A DNA stretch of 21,201 nucleotides, taken from positions 1 through 21,201 of IMG/VR virus record IMGVR_UViG_3300046007_000337, one strand, 5' to 3'. Within the stretch, counting starts at the first letter, position 1. The number at the start of each line of letters is the position of its first letter. This DNA comes from a virus. The notes beneath the pieces are model-generated. The model had not been told where the DNA came from, did not search any database, and was given only the letters and a program-made list of their open reading frames with translations. Below, in pieces: positions 7,280 to 14,522 of the stretch. A program made the translations under genes and the position numbers.

Positions 7280-10042
7280 TTAACTGAGGGTTGTGTACTT
7301 CTGCTTGAACTTACCCTTGAACTCCATGTTCGTTATGTTGCATGGTGTTGGGTATTCAGATACGATTGAGATTGACGAGGTATCTGACTGTCCAAAGATT
7401 TTTGCTACAAACTCTCCCTGAGACTCATATGGCTCTAGTGGGAGCGTATCTTGCAATGATGTTAGGTCTGGTCGCGGAGCAGTGAACTTTGAAACCAAAG
7501 CCTGTCTGCCGTTATGAACGACCTCAATATCATAATTACCTGTCTTGTAGTGCCTAAAGACACCTGTACGGAGATTCAATACACCATCAATGATGTTATT
7601 GTTCTCATCGCGTACAAAGAGAGTGCTCAGTTCTACATGCATCTTATATGTACGACCGAGATAGATATACTTGTCGGCTGTTGCATAGTTACCAGTAACA
7701 GTTAACTCACAGAAAGTTGTTTCTGATCCCTTTGCTGGGTTAAATACAGTGTAAGAAATATCCTCGCCACCCGTGCCTAACCAACCAGAAGCTAGAACTA
7801 TTCTAGTATTCTGAGCAGAATAGCCATTGCTTGGCATTCTAAAGGTTGTAAGACCTGTGGCTGTGTCGTACTTTGCATTCCAGTTTGTTGGCATTGTTCC
7901 AGCATTATATGGAATAAGCTTGATCTTTGCCAGTGCATCCAAGCGTGGAATATCATAATCTTCGTTTGAGATCTTTGTCCTATACATAAAGTATTTGGAT
8001 CGACCTGTATTATAAACTATAGCATATAGATAATCTCCAAATGCAGCCAAAGACTTAACTACAGTATCCTGTGGTTCTGGAGATGGAAGATCAAGAACAT
8101 ACCTATAGAACGAGCTTTGAACTACCCGATCACCACTGAAGCGAGCTGTATAAAGATAAATGTTATTTGGAACATCGGCGTCTACGACAGCGATTGTATC
8201 CTTGGCTGAGATGGTGGTTGCACACAGGTAGTTACTTGGTAGGTATCCCGCAGCCGTAGAAGAAACTTCGACAGCAGAGGCATATCCGAAAGAGTTTTCA
8301 CCTACGAATAGGTAAAGCTTTTCCGCATCGTAGAAGTAAAGCTGTGAACCAATGAGCTGAGGCTCAATCTTACCGTCAGTTGCGTAGTAAGAGATTGGCT
8401 TGATCATTACATTGGTTGGGGTGAGTTCGTTTGCCGAACCAGCCATCAACTGGAATTGCGTATTTCCCTTTGTATTGACAAATAGGAAGTCTCTAAATGG
8501 TGTCAGAGAAATAATCTCATTATAAGTATTTGAAGAAGTACGAATATCAATTGGATCTGTATCTACGATATTAGTCGGATCTTCAATAAACAGATTCTCA
8601 AAGTTATTTAGCTGAGTTGAGAAGACACCATCCTCGGCAGCAAACCAAAGTCTATTCTTGAATACGGAGATAGCCTTGATCTGGACATGCTTGAGAGCAC
8701 CAGTGCTTGTCTTGAAGACGCTTGGGCCGGGATTGGTATCCTTGGTTCCACTTAGTCGTGGAGTCCAAGGCATGGCATTGATTGACCAGTTGCTTGCAGT
8801 TCCTGATGCATCGACCGTCAATGTCATTCGTACTGGCATTCTTCGGGGGTCGATGTAGGAATGTTCGTCTGGTGTTCTTACTCTTTGAAGATAAGGAGAG
8901 CCTGTACCTGTAAAGGTATTGTTTACGCCAGCACTAGTACCAGCCAGACCTTTTTCAAAGTTTATGACTCTATAGTATCCAGAAGGCATGTCAAGATATG
9001 GACTATTGAAATAATAAATCTTACCTCTACCAAAAATACCTGTTGGAGAAGCAGCACCAGCATTATAGAATGGATGCGATGGGTCATACAACACACGCAG
9101 CATTTGTGCTGCTTTGGTATCTGTAGGAGAATTTAAATTAGAGTTATTTGCAAAAGGCTCTAGTTCATGTGGAGGAAGTCTAATTTCAGTAATATCGTCA
9201 ACATTCTGACCAGCATATGGAGTAGGTGTAGAACTAGAACCACCACCAGTAGCTACATGATAAGTAAAATCAGTAACATCAATATAAAGAGTTCCTGAAG
9301 TTGTTCGTTCATAACCATCTGAAAAAGTTGTACTGTGAAGTGATGTTGCCTTTCTAGTTACCACAGATGAAGACCAGTAGGTTATAGGTCTTCCTACGAT
9401 ATCATCATCAGCTGTTACGACACCACCAAGAGTAAATAGTTTTCCAGCAGTATCGGAACTGAATCCAGCATAGACATTAGTATTCAGAATAATGATATTA
9501 GCACCAACCGATACAGCCTTCAGTGAGTCTGCGGCTGATCTATTATTTGGATTGTATGTAATATACTGTCTTGAAGCAGCAGGAACAACCGATGATGGGC
9601 TTGTTGTCTGCCCTCCCGGAGTAACATCTTTCCAAGTTCCATTGGGAAGAAGCTGATAAACATAGAATAAGTTTACGCTTGTGCTGCTTGCCGAGAAATT
9701 TACAACAACCAAGAATCTAGCTATCTCACTGATGTTATGCCAGTAATACCAAAGATCATTGGTGGCTGGGTTAAGGGATGTCAGAGCATAGAGATCAAAC
9801 TTTGTGTTGTTGTTGGTAAAGTCCCATTGGGTAAGCGACTCAATCGTATACTGAGGGATTGCCGCAAATCCGGGTCGCTTCTCAAAGGCTCTTTCCAACG
9901 ACACCAAAGCATTGTCCATTCGCTCTGCTTCATTTGGAAGCCGCTTGTTTGCTGCTTGGGTGCTTACCGAGTTTAGAGTATAAACAGGAAGTCGGGTGGA
10001 TACCAGACCTCCCCGTGGTCCTCTGCGTTTAATTGGGGCCAT
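7280..10042 (-). CDS. Tail tubular protein B, T7 gp12-like (nozzle)
   Basis: This 920-aa protein corresponds to the distal nozzle of the short podoviral tail. The N-terminus (VYTLNSVSTQAANKRLPNEAERMDNAL, roughly residues 20-46) followed by EKRPGFAAI is the characteristic opening of this family. Large beta-rich stretches follow, fitting the beta-propeller nozzle, with FKNRLWFAAEDGVF and FRDFLFVNTKGNTQF as typical blade-like elements near the middle. T7 gp12 has 794 aa, so this one is longer. It starts 3 nt after the stop of tail tubular protein A, with AGAGGA as ribosome-binding site, and is followed by the fibre gene. The pair and order are as in T7. Confidence 0.93.
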   Translation of the reverse strand: MAPIKRRGPRGGLVSTRLPVYTLNSVSTQAANKRLPNEAERMDNALVSLERAFEKRPGFAAIPQYTIESLTQWDFTNNNTKFDLYALTSLNPATNDLWYYWHNISEIARFLVVVNFSASSTSVNLFYVYQLLPNGTWKDVTPGGQTTSPSSVVPAASRQYITYNPNNRSAADSLKAVSVGANIIILNTNVYAGFSSDTAGKLFTLGGVVTADDDIVGRPITYWSSSVVTRKATSLHSTTFSDGYERTTSGTLYIDVTDFTYHVATGGGSSSTPTPYAGQNVDDITEIRLPPHELEPFANNSNLNSPTDTKAAQMLRVLYDPSHPFYNAGAASPTGIFGRGKIYYFNSPYLDMPSGYYRVINFEKGLAGTSAGVNNTFTGTGSPYLQRVRTPDEHSYIDPRRMPVRMTLTVDASGTASNWSINAMPWTPRLSGTKDTNPGPSVFKTSTGALKHVQIKAISVFKNRLWFAAEDGVFSTQLNNFENLFIEDPTNIVDTDPIDIRTSSNTYNEIISLTPFRDFLFVNTKGNTQFQLMAGSANELTPTNVMIKPISYYATDGKIEPQLIGSQLYFYDAEKLYLFVGENSFGYASAVEVSSTAAGYLPSNYLCATTISAKDTIAVVDADVPNNIYLYTARFSGDRVVQSSFYRYVLDLPSPEPQDTVVKSLAAFGDYLYAIVYNTGRSKYFMYRTKISNEDYDIPRLDALAKIKLIPYNAGTMPTNWNAKYDTATGLTTFRMPSNGYSAQNTRIVLASGWLGTGGEDISYTVFNPAKGSETTFCELTVTGNYATADKYIYLGRTYKMHVELSTLFVRDENNNIIDGVLNLRTGVFRHYKTGNYDIEVVHNGRQALVSKFTAPRPDLTSLQDTLPLEPYESQGEFVAKIFGQSDTSSISIVSEYPTPCNITNMEFKGKFKQKYTTLS

Positions 10043-10045
10043 GAA

Positions 10046-10717
10046 TTATCCTCTTGTTCTCCAGTACCGGAATCTGTTTGGATCATTCAGGTACATGTTG
10101 CGATAGACGGCGGATCTCAAGTAAGGATCGCCTGTCTTTAGAATATTCTTCTTGCGGTTATTGACATTGGATGCACGACCACGGATGCTGTGTAGCTGCT
10201 CCTGATAGGCCAAGAATGCATCGGAACCTTCATCACCCTGAACCATTATCTGGTACTGCCGTGCAGCGGTTGCCATAATGGATCGCTGCGTGGCTGTATC
10301 GACCTGTTCCCAAGGAATGTATTTAATAATCTCAACATAATAGTCAATACCTGTAGCCCAGATATCGGTATCATCGGTCATGTTCCAGAGCTTTGGTGGA
10401 GTTCCGTTCAAGACTCTTGAGCGGAGCATGTAACCATCATCATTTACATGATATGAAGTTAGCTCTGCGCTGATGATGTCACCCTCATCTGCATCTGCCA
10501 TTGGTAAGTAGATATAGCCATTGGCATCAGGGTTCAGTTTTCGTGTGTGCTTGTTGTGAGCAAGACCACGAATCTGGTAATCAAGGGAAACCTGATCAAG
10601 AATGGTTTCGGCAATTCCGGTGTCGATACCTGAGTTGCCTTCTAGGTCAGCTACTAGGTTCTCACCCGAAGCCAGTAGCATTTGGTTGACTGCTTGCAGT
10701 CGTGTAATGTAGCCCAT
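10046..10717 (-). CDS. Tail tubular protein A, T7 gp11-like (gatekeeper/adaptor)
   Basis: This 223-aa protein forms the ring that links the portal to the nozzle. It shows the family opening RLQAVNQMLLASGE, a central IRGLAHNKHTRKLNPDANGYIYLP-type segment (split here by position, about residues 49-72), and a C-terminal helical part with ATAARQYQIMVQGD followed by a basic Asn/Arg-rich tail. T7 gp11 has 196 aa. A strong ribosome-binding site (AAGGAGG) precedes the ATG. The gene lies just downstream of a strong intrinsic terminator, so it depends on readthrough or on a promoter in the gap, as T7 gene 11 does after its terminator. Confidence 0.93.
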   Translation of the reverse strand: MGYITRLQAVNQMLLASGENLVADLEGNSGIDTGIAETILDQVSLDYQIRGLAHNKHTRKLNPDANGYIYLPMADADEGDIISAELTSYHVNDDGYMLRSRVLNGTPPKLWNMTDDTDIWATGIDYYVEIIKYIPWEQVDTATQRSIMATAARQYQIMVQGDEGSDAFLAYQEQLHSIRGRASNVNNRKKNILKTGDPYLRSAVYRNMYLNDPNRFRYWRTRG

Positions 10718-10734
10718 ATAGCCTCCTTAGAAAA

Positions 10735-10778
10735 AGTTAAAAAAGAAAACCACCCGGCTCCCACTTAAGGGAGCCGGG
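10735..10778 (-). terminator. Strong Rho-independent terminator after the capsid gene
   Basis: On the minus strand CCCGGCTCCC and GGGAGCCGGG form a perfect 10-bp GC-rich stem (10753-10778) with a 6-nt loop, followed by a T-rich run (GGTTTTCTTTTTT). It lies between the major capsid and tail tubular A genes, the same place as the late terminator of T7. It would give capsid mRNA in excess over tail mRNA. Confidence 0.93.
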
Positions 10779-10783
10779 GGTAG

Positions 10784-10858
10784 ATAATGATCACCTCCTC
10801 TTCAAGCTAGGTTAGTAAACAAACTAAGCCTCCTTTCAGAAGTGGATAAGATCATTAT
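10784..10858 (-). promoter_or_regulatory. Structured segment between capsid stop and terminator, with two Shine-Dalgarno-like words
   Basis: A 9-bp perfect inverted repeat (ATAATGATC at the capsid stop, 10850-10858, with GATCATTAT at 10784-10792) encloses a second hairpin. That hairpin pairs AGG plus TTAGT with ACTAA plus CCT around one bulged C (10809-10831). Two near-ideal ribosome-binding words are present (AAAGGAGG, 10829-10836; AGGAGGTGA, 10791-10799), but neither has a convincing gene after it. The first is partly inside the hairpin and the second partly inside the outer stem. Function unknown. Confidence 0.55.
10802..10855 (-). CDS. Possible 17-codon ORF overlapping the capsid stop
   Basis: An ATG overlaps the capsid stop (TAATG, the junction used throughout this genome) and opens a 17-codon frame (MILSTSERRLSL...) ending before the terminator. 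It has no recognisable motif and contains a ribosome-binding-like word inside it. It may be a remnant of a former gene or chance. Low confidence that it is translated. Confidence 0.2.
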   Translation of the reverse strand: MILSTSERRLSLFTNLA

Positions 10859-12198
10859 GAGGTTACAGCGTACTCTGCACCGAAACCGTTGGTGAAGTTG
10901 TTAGCAGCTTCTCCATCTGTTCCAGCAGTTGCAGCAGTCTGAGCACTTGCAGCATTAAAGTGAGCTACAAGGTTTGCACGGGTTGTGTTAGCGTCAGAAA
11001 CGCTAGCAGATACCAATGCACGGCATAGCTCTGGACGGATAACTCCAGTACCCTTCATCATGCTCGCAACGGTGAACTGGGTGTTACGACGAACATCCTG
11101 TACGGTATCGACCTTCATGCCCATGAGGGATAGACCAGCAACAGCCTGTGTCTGGAAGATGATTCCGTAGAATGAGAATGCACTCTGAAGACCAGTAGCA
11201 GCACCAGAAGCACCGCCAGCAAATGCGGTTGTAGCGCAGTTTAGGTTGTACTTAGCACCACCGATGTTATTAGCATCAATGTTGTGGTTAACACCGGGGA
11301 GGTGGTTGGTCTTGATGATCTTGACGCCCATGTAATCAAGGCTATCCATTAGGCTATTCATGCCCATTGAGAGAGGAGCACCTAGGCCACCATTCTCAGA
11401 ACTACCACCAAATAGTGGATAGTTAGTGAAGTTATTAGTTGCAGCAACTACGCCAGATGTACCAACAACACCTGCACTTGTAATAGCAGAGAATGATGAA
11501 CGAGGAATACCAAGAGCACGAATGACTTGGAAGACCTTTGGACGAACAGCGCAGTAAACATTCTCAACAGGAACATCGTTCTCTTGGCAAGTTACCAAGT
11601 AGTTCTCGATTTCCTGAAGAACGACAAGAGCTTCGACATCAGTGCAGTTCTGAGCAAGAACTGAAGCACTGATTCTAGCTGGCTTCTGGAATGCAGCTGC
11701 AGCAAGACCACGGGGATCTGAAGCCATCTGTGGTACGGCTGAAGCAGCAGCAAGACCCATAATAAGCTGTCGGTCACGGGTATTGGCTAGGGTTAGACCA
11801 GCCTGACGAGCTAGCTCAGAGCGGTAATCCCACTGAGTAACGAGCAAGTCAACATTGTCAGTCTCAAAGTGAGCAGCCATTGGACGCTTATCAAGAGCAA
11901 CCTTGAATGTGGTGCTTGAAGAATCACCACCCATAAGCTCCTCACCAGCGTTCCATGCTGCGTTTAGAGCAACAGTGCCAGTTACGGGGAACTCATAAGA
12001 AAAACCACCAGTTAGAGTTTTAGTGGTAATTAGGTTCTCAAAGACATTGTACTGATCGTAGGCGTTGATTACTTCGCCAGACCAGAGAGGTAGCCAGAGC
12101 TTGTTTGCGCCAGCATTGCCTGTTGGGTATGGGCCAGAGGACTGTGCAGTGGTATCTGTACGCAGAACTAGATCTGCTGCTGTTAAATTATCAGGCAT
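10855..12198 (-). CDS. Major capsid protein, T7 gp10-like
   Basis: This 447-aa protein is the shell subunit of the icosahedral head (HK97-type fold expected for the family). The N-terminus MPDNLTAADLVLRT, an early WLPLWSGEVINAYDQYNVFE (about residues 35-54) and GFSYEFPVTGTV (about 64-76) match podoviral capsid proteins. It continues with DKRPMAAHFETDNVDLLVTQWD (split, about 101-122) and RSELARQAGLTLAN. T7 gp10A has 345 aa, so there is room for an extra surface domain in the Ala/Gly-rich middle or C-terminus. The ribosome-binding site is AAGGAA (12207-12212). Upstream is a long structured leader; downstream is a strong terminator. I saw no slippery site for a T7-like 10B frameshift product. 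Confidence 0.95.
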   Translation of the reverse strand: MPDNLTAADLVLRTDTTAQSSGPYPTGNAGANKLWLPLWSGEVINAYDQYNVFENLITTKTLTGGFSYEFPVTGTVALNAAWNAGEELMGGDSSSTTFKVALDKRPMAAHFETDNVDLLVTQWDYRSELARQAGLTLANTRDRQLIMGLAAASAVPQMASDPRGLAAAAFQKPARISASVLAQNCTDVEALVVLQEIENYLVTCQENDVPVENVYCAVRPKVFQVIRALGIPRSSFSAITSAGVVGTSGVVAATNNFTNYPLFGGSSENGGLGAPLSMGMNSLMDSLDYMGVKIIKTNHLPGVNHNIDANNIGGAKYNLNCATTAFAGGASGAATGLQSAFSFYGIIFQTQAVAGLSLMGMKVDTVQDVRRNTQFTVASMMKGTGVIRPELCRALVSASVSDANTTRANLVAHFNAASAQTAATAGTDGEAANNFTNGFGAEYAVTS

Positions 12199-12377
12199 GT
12201 TATTAATTCCTTATGTAAGTAGACTAAAAGTTTGAGACAATAATAGAAAGCTCAATCGTTCGATTGTTCCTAAAGGAGTCTACTTGCTTGAGTGAGTCCA
12301 GCCAAGGGCCATCCATTACCACGCGGGGGGATTTGCCCATAGGCTGGCCTCAGTCAATCCGCTGTCTCAGGTGCGGA
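12199..12377 (-). promoter_or_regulatory. Structured 179-nt leader upstream of the major capsid gene
   Basis: There is no gene here, but several perfect or near-perfect pairings on the minus strand. AATCCGC/GCGGATT (12356-12362 and 12373-12379) touches the scaffold stop. TGAGGCCAGCC with GGCTGGACTCA (12342-12352 and 12293-12303) has one mismatch. AAGTAGACT/AGTCTACTT (12277-12285 and 12217-12225) encloses CAATCG/CGATTG (12253-12266). The last stem ends just before the capsid ribosome-binding site. This is where a T7-like phage carries its strongest late promoter and RNA-processing signals. I could not identify a promoter consensus. Confidence 0.6.
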
Positions 12378-13301
12378 TTATTTGGGTAGTTTTGTAAAAT
12401 CAGTTCTCAACATCCGTTGTTCTACATAATTGCGGAACTTAGGATCATTGCTGAACTTTGGGTGGTTGCGCTCAGCCATGAACTCTCGCTTAGTTTGGTA
12501 AGCGACAATTCCCTGCTGAGTGCTTGCAATGGGAATCTGTCCCTTTGCTGTTTGCTTGGGTTCCGCTGCCTTGCTTGTGCCAGTAGCCTTGGCATACTTG
12601 GCTTGCAAGCCATAGAGAGCAACATCCCAAGAAGGAGAAGCGAGGTTCTGATTGACTGAATCCTGTTCAGCCTGAGATAGATTCTTGCTAGCCCAATCAA
12701 ACATCTTGGCAAGTTGATCCTTGCCACCGATTAGTTCGGCTGCTTTGGTGTAAGCCATCTCAAGCTTTGCCTTCTGGCCCATCATGTATTCATTGATGAT
12801 CGACTCAGGAAGGTTGGTCTTCTTCTTGATTGTATCCAGAGTCTCAGGAGAGAGATCGTTCTTGGTAGCGAACTCAACGGTCCACTGCTTCCAATCATCC
12901 TCGGTTGCAACCTGTGGCTCAACCTTGGGTGTCTCTTCTGCCTTCTTCTCTGGAATCTTCAGTACCTCTGGTACGACAGGAATTTCTTCCTTCGTTGGCA
13001 TAGCCTCCTGTTTGACCGGGTTTGCTGTAGAGGGGGCTTGCTCGTACTTCTTCTTCAGGTCCGCTACTTCCTGTCGTGACTTGGTAAATTCCTTTTGGGC
13101 ATTCTTGAGGCTTTCAAACCAAGCACCAGCGTCCTTGAAATTCTCAGGAACTTGCATGCCTTGGTTTCTTACATACGCATCAAATGCTACCTTCTCACGG
13201 GCGAGAATAGCGTCCTCTGCTGTCGATGTAAGAGATTGTTCCTGTGATACTGCTGGAGTCTCGGAGGATTGTTCCATCATATCGGGAGTCTCTTCATTCA
13301 T
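12378..13301 (-). CDS. Capsid assembly scaffolding protein, T7 gp9-like
   Basis: This 307-aa protein has the same length as I recall for T7 gp9. It is highly acidic at the N-terminus (MNEETPDMMEQSSE), then Lys/Glu-rich and helical (FDAYVRNQGMQVPENF, WFESLKNAQKEF, VADLKKKYEQ), with a Pro/Glu/Lys-rich disordered middle (about residues 90-135). The basic C-terminal part ends RTDFTKLPK. Scaffolds line the inside of the prohead and are lost on maturation; the basic C-terminus usually contacts the capsid. Placement immediately upstream of the capsid gene supports the call. The ribosome-binding site is weak (ACGAAAG), 29 nt after the preceding small gene. Confidence 0.9.
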   Translation of the reverse strand: MNEETPDMMEQSSETPAVSQEQSLTSTAEDAILAREKVAFDAYVRNQGMQVPENFKDAGAWFESLKNAQKEFTKSRQEVADLKKKYEQAPSTANPVKQEAMPTKEEIPVVPEVLKIPEKKAEETPKVEPQVATEDDWKQWTVEFATKNDLSPETLDTIKKKTNLPESIINEYMMGQKAKLEMAYTKAAELIGGKDQLAKMFDWASKNLSQAEQDSVNQNLASPSWDVALYGLQAKYAKATGTSKAAEPKQTAKGQIPIASTQQGIVAYQTKREFMAERNHPKFSNDPKFRNYVEQRMLRTDFTKLPK

Positions 13302-13330
13302 AGTGTGTGTCTTTCGTTAGAGTTTAAAAA

Positions 13331-13411
13331 TCAATACATTTTCTTGGCTGGCTTCTTAGCCGCCATCTTCTTGGCTGGCTTCTTAGCCGCCTTCTTCATT
13401 GGCTTCTTCAT
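13331..13411 (-). CDS. Histone H1-like Lys/Ala/Pro peptide, 26 aa
   Basis: A 26-codon frame starts at ATG 13411-13409, overlapping the upstream stop as ATGA. It reads MKKPMKKAAKKPAKKM and then repeats AAKKPAKKM, giving 13 lysines in 26 residues. Only Lys, Ala, Pro and Met plus one Tyr are present. The AKKPAKK repeats match the C-terminal tail style of histone H1 and bacterial H1-like DNA-condensing proteins. It may coat DNA or RNA or neutralise charge in the head. No ordered domain can form at this size. The start overlap and clean frame argue for expression, although the repeat could also be low-complexity drift. Confidence 0.55.
   Translation of the reverse strand: MKKPMKKAAKKPAKKMAAKKPAKKMY
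13341..13391. repeat. Two tandem 24-bp identical units, 27-bp period
   Basis: The units at 13341-13364 and 13368-13391 are identical over 24 bases and are separated by 3 bases, so they keep the frame of the lysine-rich peptide. This is a recent in-frame duplication of the AAKKPAKK coding unit. Confidence 0.9.
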
Positions 13412-13506
13412 TTCTTTCCTTTCTTTGGGTATACCATTTTCTGGGCATCTTTGCCCGTGCATGTCGTGGTCTTTCCACAATTGCACTTGTATGTTTTCTT
13501 TGCCAT
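13408..13506 (-). CDS. Small Cys/Lys-rich peptide, 32 aa
   Basis: A 32-codon frame starts at ATG 13506-13504 (TAATG with the upstream stop) and ends overlapping the next ATG. It begins MAKKTYKCNCGKTTTC and ends YPKKGKK. The three cysteines (C8, C10, C16) and strong positive charge suggest metal binding or nucleic-acid contact, with one more ligand needed for a zinc site if monomeric. It belongs in style with the basic Cys-rich proteins encoded at 17898-18540. No family recognised. Confidence 0.6.
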   Translation of the reverse strand: MAKKTYKCNCGKTTTCTGKDAQKMVYPKKGKK

Positions 13507-14522
13507 TATCTATCCGTTTCTACATAGATACGCTGTATCATTGTGTTTCGGGCGACTGCATTGATGGTAGCTAGCTGATAGCCAGCTCGCATCAATTGCG
13601 TATTGCCGGGTAGGTTATTGGATGTTGAGCCTTCTGCGGTTGTATTATCTGTCACATTGTCTACACGCCAGTAAACAATGTTACCTGTTGGCGCACAGAA
13701 AATATAAAAATCGTACAACTTACCAGCAGTAAATGCAAGGCCAGTATCCGCTAAGGATAGCGTTGTACCGTCTTTGGTTGCAAACTGCCAGTTGGTATCC
13801 TGTGCTGCGCCATTCACATGGCGTCTAAAGAAGCCACAGAAATGTCCTGTTGGGTTATCAGCACCCACACTAAGAGCCATTGTCTGGTTTGTTAGACCAA
13901 CAAAAATACGAGTTCCTGTTGTTGCTGCTGTTTGATTGTAGCTTGCGTCTGGAAATGCAAGCCTAGCGCAATAAAAGAAACCACTAGCACCATTAGGAAC
14001 AGAGCCACGCAGAAACAGCGTACTTGCTGTACCTGTTCCAGCCGTGGCGTTTGCCGTAGCAGCAGTTACTATGTTCGCTATGTTTCCATATGCTTCAACA
14101 AGTGTTGGATGGGAGATAGTACCAGCTGAGGTAACTGTATTTCCCAAGGTTGACAAAGCAGTACCAGAACCGGGCGCAATCAAGATAATATTATTCTGGA
14201 AGAACGAGGGCTGAAGCGGTGTTGTGATTCCGCTTGGCCCTTGTGTTCTCAGGAACATACGACCAGCTAGCGATTTTGCAAATATATTCATTCTATTTGC
14301 TGCTGGTGTAGCTGGGATTGCGCTGTTTTCCATATTTATGGTAGTCGCTACATCCAAAGATCGTAGGTTGCTATAGGCAAGGCTATTCCAAGCTGTGCTT
14401 CCAGTACCTATCTTATACTTTAGTGTATCAGTCTCATAACCAAACTCACCTTGAGCAAGTGTTGGGTTTGCTGAAGTCCAGTTAGCTGCCGTATCCCTAC
14501 GGAACTGAATTGTTACACTCAT
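13506..14522 (-). CDS. Virion surface/fibre protein with Mtd-like N-terminal domain
   Basis: This is a 338-aa protein. Residues 1-48 (IQFRRDTAANWTSANPTLAQ, GEFGYETDTLKYKIGTGSTAW) match the small beta-rich N-terminal module also found at the start of the Bordetella phage major tropism determinant and many phage fibres. The rest is beta-rich, with a Phe/Tyr/Trp-rich C-terminal half (FCGFFRRHVNGAAQDTNWQF, YDFYIFCAPTGNIVYWRVDN) ending in IQRIYVETDR, of the jelly-roll type seen in phage head or tail adhesins. No C-type lectin variable repeat or reverse transcriptase is present nearby. The start overlaps the previous gene's stop (ATGA), so the two are probably co-assembled. Confidence 0.78.
   Translation of the reverse strand: MSVTIQFRRDTAANWTSANPTLAQGEFGYETDTLKYKIGTGSTAWNSLAYSNLRSLDVATTINMENSAIPATPAANRMNIFAKSLAGRMFLRTQGPSGITTPLQPSFFQNNIILIAPGSGTALSTLGNTVTSAGTISHPTLVEAYGNIANIVTAATANATAGTGTASTLFLRGSVPNGASGFFYCARLAFPDASYNQTAATTGTRIFVGLTNQTMALSVGADNPTGHFCGFFRRHVNGAAQDTNWQFATKDGTTLSLADTGLAFTAGKLYDFYIFCAPTGNIVYWRVDNVTDNTTAEGSTSNNLPGNTQLMRAGYQLATINAVARNTMIQRIYVETDR

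Noticed and set aside
10855-10900. T7 10A/10B-like frameshift at the end of the capsid gene
   Set aside because: No slippery heptamer near the stop, and the alternative frame gives only a short extension without known character.
12199-12377. Host-type sigma-70 promoter before the capsid gene (TATTAT at about 12237)
   Set aside because: No acceptable -35 box at 16-18 nt; A/T-rich hexamers occur by chance in this gap.
13341-13391. Tandem 27-bp units as a CRISPR-like or origin iteron array
   Set aside because: Only two units, in frame with a lysine-rich peptide and with a 3-nt spacer; simple coding duplication explains them.
13506-14522. Diversity-generating retroelement suggested by the Mtd-like N-terminus
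   Set aside because: No reverse transcriptase gene, no template/variable repeat pair and no C-type lectin end were seen; the N-terminal module is common in ordinary fibres.
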